64,000 nt of DNA from Triglochin maritima (Eukaryota > Streptophyta > Magnoliopsida > Alismatales > Juncaginaceae). The notes beneath the pieces were generated by a model that saw only the letters and a list, made by a program, of their open reading frames with translations, was not told where the DNA came from and made no database searches. Position numbers and translations under genes: made by a program. Positions 37,455-47,520 of the stretch are shown here, piece after piece (position 1 is the stretch's first letter; each line of letters opens with the position of its first letter). The stretch spans positions 1,014,501 through 1,078,500 of the forward strand of contig OY821782.1 of assembly GCA_963682175.1 (NCBI GenBank), written 5' to 3'.

Positions 37455-38200
37455 AATCCAAACAGACACACAACATATTCCGAACAGACAGTCTTCTTAT
37501 TCCGAACAGACGCACAACTTAATCCGAACAGACAGACTTCTTATTCCGAACAGACACACAACTTAATCCGAACAGACACACAACATATTCCAAACAGACA
37601 CACAACATATTCCGAACAGACACACAACTTAATCTGAACAGACACACAACTTAATCCGAACAGACACATAACTTAATCCGAACAGACAGACAACATATTC
37701 CGAACAGACAGACTACTTATTCCGAACAGACATACTTCTTATTCCGAACAGAAAGACTTCTTATTCCGAACAGACATACTTCTTATTCCGAACAGAAAGA
37801 CTTCTTATTCCGAACAGACAGACTTCTTATTCCGAACAGACACACAACATATTCCGAACAGACAAACAACATATTCCGAACAGACAGACTTCTTATTCCG
37901 AATAGACGCACAACTTAATCCGAACAGACGCACAACTTAATCCGAACAGACACACAACATATTCCGAACAGACAGACTTCTTATTCCGAACAGACGCACA
38001 ACTTAATCCAAACAGACAGATTTCTTATTCCGAACAGAAAAACTTCTTATTCCGAACAGACAGACTTCTTATTCCGAACAGACACACAACATATTCCGAA
38101 CAGACAGACTTCTTATTCCGAACAGACGCACAACTTAATCCGAACAGACACACAACATATTCCGAACAGATAGACTTCTTATTCCGAACTGACATACAAC
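37455..38200 (-). repeat. 22-bp tandem array, ATTCCGAACAGACAGACTTCTT type
   Basis: Over thirty monomers alternate between TTATTCCGAACAGACAGACTTC-type, CACAACATATTCCGAACAGA-type and CACAACTTAATCCGAACAGA-type. Read on the minus strand the core is TGTTCGGAATAAG, the homologue of copy A's TGTCCGGAATAAG, but in the opposite orientation relative to the shared left end. Confidence 0.9.
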
Positions 38201-38711
38201 TGTTATACATGAAGAAAATGAAGAAGAATGTGATCATTCCTACATTTTTAAGGATGACTTTGGTCTTGTTTGTTGTATATGTGAAATTACACGCAAAAGC
38301 ATAGAAAGTGTGTCCAGAAACGGAACAGAAAGTTTGTATTATTTATGTAGAAAGATTGTCTTGTTTATGTAGAAAACTTGTCTTGTTTATGTAAAAAGTT
38401 TGTCCAGTTTATGTAAAATGTTTGTCCAGATTATGTTGAAAATTTGTGCAGAAATGGAACAGAAAGTATTCCGAACATACACACCACTTAATCCGAACAG
38501 ACAGACTTCTTATTCAGAACAGACACACAACATATTCCGAACAGACTGACTTCTTATTCCGAACAGACATACAACTGCTGTACATGAAGAAAATGAAGAA
38601 GAATGTGATCATTCCTACATTCTTAAGGATGACTTTGGTCTTGTTTGTTGTATATGTGGAATTATACGCAAAAGCATAGAACTTTCTGATTGAACTTTTA
38701 ACAGTAGAACA

Positions 38712-38945
38712 TCACGCCAAAATCCTCGGAAGCTTTGACACCATTGCATCTCGTTCCAGCACATTAACACCTGACCCAGAGGTAGCAAACAAACGGGTGT
38801 GATGCCTTTTCTTAACACAAAAACCACAAGAATCGGCATAAGCAACGTAAAATGTTTGGGCTTCTTCGAAAGAGGGGAAAAATATCCCCTCCTTAGGAAC
38901 GTTTGTCGGCTGCTCCACTTGGAAAGACACATGAACGATTTCCAT
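38712..38945 (-). pseudogene. FAR1/FHY3-type DNA-binding domain fragment
   Basis: From ATG at 38945 the frame reads 77 residues. PKEGIFFPSFEEAQTFYVAY, then ADSCGFCVKKRHHTR, is the start of a FAR1 DNA-binding domain (compare the family pattern G-x-x-F-x-S-x-E-x-A-x-x-F-Y-x-x-Y). The zinc-binding C/H residues, the MULE transposase core and the SWIM finger are all missing; TGA at 38714-38712 ends the frame. FAR1 proteins are domesticated Mutator/Jittery-type transposases, so this links the element to that lineage. Confidence 0.75.
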
Positions 38946-39221
38946 CAAAGCACAGAGGTAGGACCACAGAAGAGAATGGAAGAAAAAGGAAGACGCATGT
39001 TGAGATTTATAACAAGTCTCCTGTGCTGTGTAGGAGAGCCAAAATGTTCATGGAAAATGAGTGATTTGAGATGCATTAATGAGGGATGGAGGGATGTAGA
39101 CATTTGTACGAAACGAGGAATAAAATAAAAAATAAACTTTTTCTGTGGAGACTGCCAACTCAAACGCGTCTGCTGACTGGGCTGACCACATAAGCGCGCG
39201 TCCCGAACGCTAGCGTCCGCT

Positions 39222-40139
39222 AATCGTTTTCCTTCTTTTAGAACCTTCTCATGTTTTTTTGGTGGTTAATTTAAAAAAACAATGAACGAGACGAGCCGGT
39301 CATAATTTTTGACGCACTCGCATCGTTTTGTGAAACGAAACGGGTGCCCCGCCCCGACGCCCTGGTCGGGCGCCCCTCGGGTGCCCGCCCGGGCGTTGGG
39401 TGTCCCGGGGCGCCCTCAGGTGGGGGTAGACCTGTCAATTTGGGACACGACACGATAAGGAGACACGATATAGACACGACTTTATACGAAATTTTTTGTA
39501 TGATTAAAATGATTTATTACGATGTTTTGTGAACATATAAATATAAAATAATTGGTACACAATTTGAAACGAACACGACACGATAAATTGTTTTTGTACA
39601 CGAAAAAGACACGAACTGCATCTTTTGTTAGATAATCAATTGTTTTTACTTCATCATAGTCAATTAAGATGTTATTTAGAATGAAAAATATCAATATAAC
39701 ATGTCACTTAACTATTTTCAATTTAAACATGATAAAATCATTTCAATTTATACTATACACGATAACACGAAATCCTGAGCCGGATGCAGAACTGTCAGAC
39801 ACGATAGTACACGAACACGACCCAATTGACAGGTCTAGGTGGGGGGCACGTGTCCCCCCATTTGTCGATTTTTTTTAATTTTAAATTATTTAGTGGAGAT
39901 TTTGTTATTAATGAATTGGATATTTGTTATTAACGTGGGGTAATATTTTTTTGCAAGGGATGAAGATTAAAAAAAATCCAGAACCAACAATTTCAAGATC
40001 CAAAAAATTTCCAGGGGACGCTGCCCCCTTGCCACCCCTGCCACCTCACCGGCGAGGTGGAATGTCACTCGCTCACCGGGGAGCGAGACCCCCGAACGAC
40101 CTGTCGAGGTGGTTTAATAGTAAAAATTAAAAAAATTCA
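39222..40139. other. Composite transposon fragments, GC-rich
   Basis: 39340-39426 is very GC-rich (CGGGCGCCC words), like the GC-rich end at 45390-45425. After the hAT MITE, 39960-40120 contains AATTTCAAGATCCAAAAAAT and CTCACCGGGGAGCGAGACCC, which recur inverted at 56985-57075. No coding sequence is supported. Confidence 0.55.
39427..39837. mobile_element. hAT-type MITE with 8-bp target duplication
   Basis: Ends TAGACCTGTCAAT (39427) and ATTGACAGGTCTA (ends 39837) are inverted repeats, extended by GACACGACACG and CGTGT words. They are flanked by perfect 8-bp direct repeats GGTGGGGG (39419-39426, 39838-39845). It is 411 bp, AT-rich and noncoding. Eight-bp duplication and the TAG-x-CTGTCAAT end define the hAT class. 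Confidence 0.93.
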
Positions 40140-40429
40140 AGTCAAATAGAATATATATTAATACAACAATACCATAAGAACAATACATTAATAATACTGA
40201 AATACGAACTACAACCAACCTCACGAAACATATGTTAAAGGAAATACAAACCATACTGACTACAACAACACGAAATACAAACTAAGGGAAATACAAATCA
40301 TACGTAATACGGATTACAACAAACTACACGTACTCATTCTCTTTTGCCCAGACGAGAAGTTTATCAATTACTTTTTGATCATTCTCCGTCGGGTTGTCTT
40401 TCCTCATCAGAGAGTGAAGCATGTTTAAC

Positions 40430-43111
40430 TTAGTTTTTTAAATGCCTCTGGAAATTCCTTTCCGCTAACTCCTCTTGCTTGGAGAAACCATCTTCTCTGA
40501 CTTGGGCGGTGTATCGAAGTTGCTGTGCAAGTTCTCTAACATCGGTGTCGCCTTCATGGTGTAATGCACTCTTAGCCTTTTTCTTGGTCTTCTTCACACC
40601 TTCTGGGCGTGTAGACGACCCCGACATCAGTGTAGGATCGTGTGGGTTATGGGTCCACTAATCACTTTTAATCTAATCACCTATTGAACCCTTGTTAACT
40701 ACTTGGTTGATTGATCAAAGAAATGCAGCGGAAATTAAACAAAATCAAACACAAGTAGAAAGTAATGCAAACCACAAAGAAGACACGTCGGTTTTTATAG
40801 AGGTTCGGCCGCGCCTACGTCCTCTCTTACAAGCCCCTCTCGAATCCCCGTTCGAGCTCCTCTTGCGTCTTCACTATGCCTCCCCGTTCCGGGCCGGGAG
40901 CAACGCCGTTTACACGTCTTCAAGCTCGCGAACAACCCTCGCCGAGCTTGGCACCACCTCTCACAAACCGAGAGAATCACTTCGGGCTTTCACCGAAGTC
41001 CTTGCTTCTTTGTCTTGGGCTTTCACCAAGACCCTTGCTCTCTGTACAACAATGGTGACTTGAGTGGAACTCACTCTCTAATTGAGCACAACAATTGCTA
41101 GATTGATTGTATGATGAATGATGTGGAAATTTGGCTTTGGATGGCTAATTTGGAGCTTTGAGGTTGTGGAAAATCTCACTATAGGTTTGACACTTTGGAG
41201 TTGTGAAATCTTCTAGAAAACTAAGTGTGAACCTCTATTTATAAGCTCCTAAAGATTTCTAGCCGTTTGGACAAGATTTGATTGGGTATTGTGCAAGATA
41301 CACAAAGCAGAAAATCGGGCTGCAAATCTGTCCAGAACCGGTCGACCGAAACTACTAAACCGGTCGACCGTTCACTTGATTTCAAGGAGAACGGTCGAAC
41401 AAAAGAATATTCGGTCGGACAAACGAGCTAGAACTTAACTCTACTTAAGTTAAACGGTCGAACCAAAGTATGGGGCGGTCGACCGTTCAGGGGATTCGGT
41501 TGAGACAAAGGTCAATCGGTCGAACGAGAAATGTGTCGACCGATAGCAGGGAATTTGGTTTCTGAAAATATGTTCAACCGGTCGACCGAAACAAGGTCTT
41601 CGTTCGACCGGTTACCGAATGTATTTTGGGGTTAAGTTTTGTTTTATACGAATACGACCGTTATAGGAATACGACAAGAAAAACGGCCATATTAAAATCC
41701 GGGATCGGTCGACCGAAAAGGTAAAACCGGTCGACCGGTAGAGTTCGGAAAAATCACTGTGGAGAGTCTGTTATAAACCGGTCGAACTGAGAACTGGTTC
41801 GGTCGACCGGTTCACACAGGAAATCTGGGTTTAAGTTTATAAGTGATTTCCGACTAAGGTTTGGGTGATCTAATGAAGTCCAAATAATGTGAAATTTTGT
41901 GTGTGACTTCTCTAAGGAACCTAGTGTGTATGTGATTGGTTTTTAACTCTTGTATGCTCAATTTACACATGTTCCTAAGACTCAAAATAAATCAAGATTA
42001 CATGTCTTCGATTTAGCTTTAATTACATGTCTTGACTTCATTTCCTTCTTTCTTGAGTCTTGATCACCTGTAGAGGTTAGCACAATACAATATACATACA
42101 ATACAATATGTGTGCTACTCTACATCATCATAATTAAGATTAGGTTAATTAAATCATCAAAACATAGATTAAGGCCAAAAAGCCAACAATCAGCTCTTCT
42201 GCATCCGAGGGTGATTGTGTCCTGAAGTCTTCCGTGCTCTTTCTTTTTCCAAGGCTTCCTGATTGGGGACTATTTTCATCGTGCAACTCCGGGAACTCCC
42301 AGTCAACACGCACGGCATTAGCTCCGGATATCACAGACTCTCATTTTGGGTACCTACGCAACATAACCCAAGCATCAAAATAAATAAATTTAGGCACATG
42401 AGTTCGCTCGTAGATCATGTGCGCTTGCCGGACAACATCGTCGTCATTCTGGCCGCTCCTTTTCCGTCGGAATGCTTGATCGAAGCACCTGACCCACTTG
42501 TTCACAACAGGTACAATTCTTCTCCACCGTCCTTTTAAGGACCCCGCATTCCTCTCGGGGAGGCCTGTGCCTTCCACGGAGATGTCGTACACACGTTTCA
42601 CTCTAACCCACAATGAAGTAGACTTCTGGTTTGTCCCTGTCACCGCATCGCAACTAGTTTCCATATATGCAGAGACAAGTCTCTCGTCATCAATTGTGGT
42701 CCACATCTTCGGATTGGCTTTGGCAGTTTGGATTTGCTTGCGGTGGCGGCGCTGTTGAGGTGAGGATGGTGGTGTGGCAGTGTGTCGTGGTGGGGACTCA
42801 TCGTCGTTGTGACCCTCTTCTTCAGTGTCCGTCATACTCGGACTAATTTGTTGAGACATGTGTCGGCCAAATATCTGGAATTGCGGTTGATTATGTGGGA
42901 ATGGTGATGCATATTGAGAGAATTGTGGGAATGGTGAGTTTTGATCTGGTTGTCCGTAGTGGGAGAATTGTGGGAATTGTGAGTTTTGGTCTGGTGGTGG
43001 GAATGGTGGTGCGTGGTGAGAGAAGTCTGGTTGTTGGAATAGTTGTTGGTAAAATGGACGTGAGGGGTATCCTTGTGGATAGCGTGGACGCGGATTTGAT
43101 TTCTCCTTCAA
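40430..43111 (-). pseudogene. PIF/Harbinger ORF1-like Myb/SANT gene split by solo LTR
   Basis: Minus-strand coding blocks 43111-42194 and 40630-40430. The first is Pro/Gln-rich, then a Myb/SANT-like trihelix (WTTIDDERLVSAYMETSCDA, GSLKGRWRRIVPVVNKWV), continuing to DAEEL. The second gives RPEGVKKTKKKAKSA and a charged helix ending QRHLKN, the NAM-associated C-terminal type. Removing the LTR and one ATCAG copy restores a continuous frame (DAEEL|MSGSS). Other faults: TGA at ~42341 where relatives have Trp (YPK-stop-ES), and no ATG before the Pro-rich start. These proteins are DNA-binding partners of PIF/Harbinger transposases and also occur as stand-alone plant genes. Confidence 0.85.
40631..42188 (+). 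mobile_element. Solo LTR, 1558 bp, inserted in Harbinger-like gene
   Basis: Begins TGTAGGATCG and ends GCCAACA (TG...CA ends), flanked by perfect ATCAG duplications (40626-40630, 42189-42193). The left part has GCAGCGGAAA and GGTTCGGCCGCGCCTACGTC, words common in plant copia-type LTRs. A TATA-like CTATTTATAAGC lies at ~41233. 41330-41820 is a cluster of CGGTCGACCG palindromes. No internal domain remains, so it is the product of LTR-LTR recombination. Confidence 0.92.
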
Positions 43112-43124
43112 AGACTTAGAAAAC

Positions 43125-44880
43125 TAAGAGAATTTTCGTGGATTTTTGTGGTGAATTAGGAGAGAAAATATTTAGCAAACTTCTTCTAACATAATTAAGG
43201 AGAATAAGGACCTATTTATAGGCTCCTATCTTACTCTCAATCATGGTTATTCTTAAGCCACGAATTCTTGACATTTTTTCTCACAAACTAATTCCATAAT
43301 GCATTACATGCACCCACAAAACGTTTGACCAAGTTTGAAGCTAATCCAACCATTGATCAAATTAATCTTTTAATTATCAAAGGCAGAAAATCAATCGTGC
43401 TTCGGTTTACCGAGTCTCACTCGGTTAACGAATATGTCACGATTGTTTAACCGAGTACGCGACGGATGACCGAATCTTAAGGAGAAAAATTCTCCTTAAC
43501 CGATCAGACTTATTCTCGTCCAAGACCGAGTGCTATTCGGTTAACCGAAAATATCGGAACTTGACATTGTTCGGTCGACCGTTTCTGGTTCGGTACACCG
43601 TACCAAAGATCCAGGCACTTTGGTCAAGTTCGGTCAATCAGCTACGACTATCCGTTCCACGTTCGGGCCGTTGACCGATTCATAGATCCTTCGGTTGATC
43701 GAACCATAACGGATTACCGAACTTCTACCCGATTTTGCCTTTTTCAAATTTTGGATTTATTTCCAACAAAATTTGAACTTTTGGGGTTTTAGCAAATTCA
43801 CAACTTATGCAATATATTATCCTATGCAATAATAAATTATTGCACCCCACAATATATGCATCTCATATGAATTTATCATGATTCTAATTATGTTATATGC
43901 AACATAATTGATTTTACTCGTTCACCACATGAGTCATATTTTCTATAAGAAACCCGACTCATCATATGAACCAAAAATCAAGCTTCTTTTTTCCCGATTT
44001 TAGCGGTGTGACCTATGGGAGGATCTAGACTAAGTTGACAGTGATATTAAGAGCTTAATATCACAAGCTATAAGCGGTATCTAGCTACACATTATAGCTC
44101 TCAATTAGTTAGATGTCTTAATTCCACTCGAACCAAAACTCACAATTAGTGATGGAGTGCATCACTTGTGTCCGTCCCTTGCCTCATGATATTAAGAATA
44201 CACACAAAGTAGTATTGTGTCATCTTTGTATTAGTATTCATTTCTTGATCTCTTTAAGCTAGTTATAAATATGTGACTTAACTCAAATCACATTGTGCAC
44301 ATTATAACTTGGCTTTATCAATGGGCCCACTAATATCATCACTCAATTAAGAGGGGCAATGATAATCTTTTGACTAATTATCTTCTCCAACGAAAGTTAT
44401 GCTTAACCAACTAATGCATTTACACTACACTCATTGATAGCTCAAGACACTAGTCTAATTAAGAACTTCTTAAGCGATCGGATATAAGTCTCATATCAAA
44501 GGACCGAAGACACAGTAAAATATTAATGACACAGAAACACATTTCTATAATATTTTACCTATTAGGTATATTCAGTATACAAAAGTAATATTTTCCTCTT
44601 TTGCACACCCGTGTCGTCACTCACTTGTAGAGCTACAATGATCTATGACCAACACGACAATCTTAACTCGGTAATTAATGTTCCATGTTAATTAACATGA
44701 TTGCGAATATCTTTTGTTTTATGTAAACCAATATCTTTTAGAGCTCTATGGTTAAGGACCAACAACATCTTCCTTAACAATTCTAAAAGACGAATAACAT
44801 AAACAAGGAACAAAATGATTTCTCATTCAATTCATAATAATTGACATTTAAAAGTAAAACTTTTAGAACACATTCCCTTC
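43125..44880. mobile_element. LTR-like repeat, related to 51370-53087
   Basis: Noncoding. In order: TATA-like CCTATTTATAGGCTCC (~43210), a cluster of CGGTYRACCG-type motifs (43390-43740), then ~1.1 kb that aligns with 51990-53087 (AAGCGGTATCTAGCTACACA, ACCCGTGTCGTC, TAAAACTTTTAGAACACAT). It ends CCTTCA at ~44880. The outer limits and duplication are unclear because it abuts the Harbinger-like gene. Confidence 0.7.
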
Positions 44881-44931
44881 AGTAAGTTAAGTTTTGTGTA
44901 AGGTATATATAGAGAAAAAATTAGACATTGT

Positions 44932-45075
44932 ACAGTCACGCGGATTACTTTTCACGCACGCGTATACTGTACATTCACGCGGGCTACTTTTCTTTCACGC
45001 GTATACTGTGCAATCACGCGGATTACTTTTCACGCACGCGTATACTGTACATTCACGTGTTTACTGCATTCACAC
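44932..45075 (+). repeat. 39-bp tandem repeat (CACGCG/GTATACTGTAC)
   Basis: CACGCGGATTACTTTTC and CGCGTATACTGTAC recur with starts at 44937, 44976 and 45015, period 39; a partial fourth unit ends near 45075. Confidence 0.88.
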
Positions 45076-45089
45076 GCGTTTCAAATTTC

Positions 45090-47460
45090 AAATATTCAGA
45101 TTTTTGTGGTTTAATAGTGATTAATATTATTAATGAATAATTAATATTTTTAATTAATTAATATTAATAATAATTATATCGTGAATTAGAATTATAATGT
45201 AATTAGAATTAGATTTATATAAAATGTAATTTGTTAAATGTTGTGTGAGAATTAAAATTGTTTAATTAAGAAATGATGTGGAGGAAAGAGAGTGTAGGGT
45301 GAGTAGGGGTAGCACGGGCATGGGTAATGGTTTGTTGGGTGGGTTAGGTTAGCTGACGTGGCAGAGAGAGAAACTGACGTGGCAGAGAGAGAGTGCAAGG
45401 CGCCCGGGGTAGCCCGGGCGTTGTTATTTGTGCTCTTAGGTACTTAAAATGTATTTTTTATATGCACCAATAATTCGATCTCAAAACCGAAATATATGAT
45501 TTCATACTCTCAACTAGTTACACTAAGTTGAGACGTTTTTTGGTTGTTTTGGGTGATTTGTGACTCTACACCATTGATCGGGTAATTTATGTTTCTACCC
45601 CCTCAAACATGTTTGATTAAGTGGTCCGTATTTATGTTCATGATTTTCAGTATTTTGCAGTTTGATGACTCAGAACGTCATCCAGACAGCATGAAAGTAA
45701 ATCAATTTATCGTTAAGTAGGATGACAATGTTTGTTGATAGTTGTGGCTCACAAGTCACTAGGGTTTTTTGGACCGAACTCGGACCGGAACCTGATTGGC
45801 TCCGGACCGAAGACCGAAGACCGGCCCGGTTTGGTCCAAAATTGGGTTTTTTTACTTTCAAATTTTAAAAAAATCAAACCGGTCCGGACCGAAACCGAAT
45901 TGACTCCAGATCCCGAACCAAACTGGTTGTTGCTCAGCCCTACAAGTCACGATGCAGGGCCTAAGGTTCAATTTAGATTGATATAAAATACTCCACTCTC
46001 TCTCATCCCTTCTAATTTCTTTGTTGAAGGAGAGATTGATGGCAACAAAGAGGTACGATGAGGTATGATGGGAGTGACTCTTTTTTTATTTTTTATGACA
46101 ACATATATTCTCAGGTTCTTAGATGATAGAGAAAGACGTTTCTTATTTTCGAATACTAGAAATCAGTCGCTAAACTATCTCCATTAACTTCCCATATTAG
46201 TGTATTTAAATCTCAACGCACTAGGAACAAAAAAGTCAACAAAACCACCACCCAATATTTCTATTGTTTGGATACACAAATCCAACCAAATCGGTCAACA
46301 AAACATGATTTGAATCACCTGTCATTAGAAAAACAAAACCAAAACATGATTTCAAAGGAGCCACTATCAGGCCACTAGTTTTCATTCAATAGTCAACACC
46401 CACCCACGTGCTTTTTTTTAGTTTTGGTCAGTAGACTTTGACTCACAAAACAAGTTCAAATCAACAAAATCATTTTGATTAGATGGCCGGACGTTCAAAA
46501 TCTTAACAAACAAAACATGAATTCAAAAGCCACCCCTAATAAGTCAATCAGTTATCACTGACACCTCACATCCCCTCCCAAACACTACCATCGCACGACC
46601 CACGTGGGGGGGGATGACACTGGTAGGATGTTTAAAATATAATGGTAATACAATAATATACAACTACAATGTTCGTGGGATGATCCAATGAAATCATATC
46701 TTTAACAAGCATACCTTCAATGTGAAATTCTTAGGGTGCGTTTGGGTGTAGTTCCTAAATATCAGATTCTGATCAGAAGTTAGCTTCTCGGAATGTGGAT
46801 TCAGGAGAAGTTTTTTCTTGATGGTTAAGAGTTGTTTGGATATGCATAAAGCTTCCGGTAGTGGGTGATGTCTTGTCAAAAGAAATATCTAAATTACCCC
46901 TAAACTTTGATTAAATTAAAATACATTATAAATTTGTTTTAAATGTGTGTTTTTTTCATCTTTTTCTTCTTCAGAAAACATGTTTTTTATTTGTTTATAT
47001 ATTTTAAAAATTAATTTAAATTACTTTTTTACTTGAAATTGATCTCCAAATAATATGAAAGTAAATTATCCCAGATTTTGATTAAATAAAAGATTATATA
47101 GGTACATGCTAAAATAAACAACTATAAAATGATCAAAAAATTCAACAATCTAAGAAACTCTTCTTACGAGCCGTTTCAATACAAAACATGCCCGTACCTC
47201 AAGTATTCTGATCGAATTCTTAGTACAAACAAATAAACCTCTGACTATGCGATGCTGTTAGCTACAATTCGTGTCACAAAGTGAGATAATGGAGAATTCC
47301 ACGTCACCAAAAAGAATTTTTTTTTAACAACGTACCTAACTCCAACGACCAAGTCGTGCTTCCCACCACACATCGCCAAACCCAAACCCCCAAATCCACC
47401 GTCCATTACCAACCCCAAAGTCAACCCTCCCCAATCCAACGGCCGAAACCTGCCGTCCCT
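45090..47460. other. Intergenic, transposon-rich, no gene
   Basis: AT-rich. 45340-45425 contains a duplicated GACGTGGCAGAGAGAGA and the GC-rich GCGCCCGGGGTAGCCCGGGC, probably a worn Harbinger-type end. 46730-46900 starts GGGTGCGTTTGGGTG, a word common in plant MITEs, with no matching end found. 47336-47460 is GC-richer and is probably the proximal promoter of the next gene. Confidence 0.5.
45760..45942. mobile_element. Short hAT-type MITE with 8-bp target duplication
   Basis: 183 bp, from TAGGGTTTTTTGGACCGAAC to GTTGTTGCTCAGCCCTA. Flanks are the perfect 8-bp repeats CAAGTCAC (45752-45759, 45943-45950). Internal DNA is GGACCGAA-rich and partly palindromic (AACCGGTCCGGACCG). Confidence 0.9.
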
Positions 47461-47465
47461 CCGGA

Positions 47466-47473
47466 TATAAAAA
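47466..47473 (+). promoter_or_regulatory. TATA box of ERD2-like gene
   Basis: TATAAAAA lies 55 bp before the ATG at 47521, which predicts a leader of only ~25 bases. Confidence 0.65.
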
Positions 47474-47520
47474 CCGTCCGTCGTCCCTCCATTCCCGGCG
47501 ACCGAATCTAGGGTTTGGCG

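Larger units (their letters stand above)
37217..39221. mobile_element. Nonautonomous array-bearing DNA element, copy B, with FAR1 fragment
   Basis: Left end ACGGACGCGGGCGTCACGG, right end on the minus strand AGCGGACGCTAGCGTTCGGG; aligned TIRs run ~40 bp (CGGACGC, GCGT, GGACGCGC, TTA, GTGG). The left 230 bp match copy A. Inside: a tandem array (37455-38200), the cassette GTGTCCAGAAACGGAAC shared with copy A, a second short array (38466-38580) and a truncated FAR1-type ORF on the minus strand. It lies ~155 bp upstream of the kinase-like gene's start codon. Confidence 0.78.

Noticed and set aside
27168..38580. Arrays of short direct repeats as CRISPR
   Set aside because: Monomers are contiguous and variable with no unique spacers, no cas genes, and the DNA is plant nuclear.
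44894..45140. Two overlapping ORFs with regular repeats
   Set aside because: The 39-bp repeat period is a multiple of three and keeps frames open; no protein is implied.
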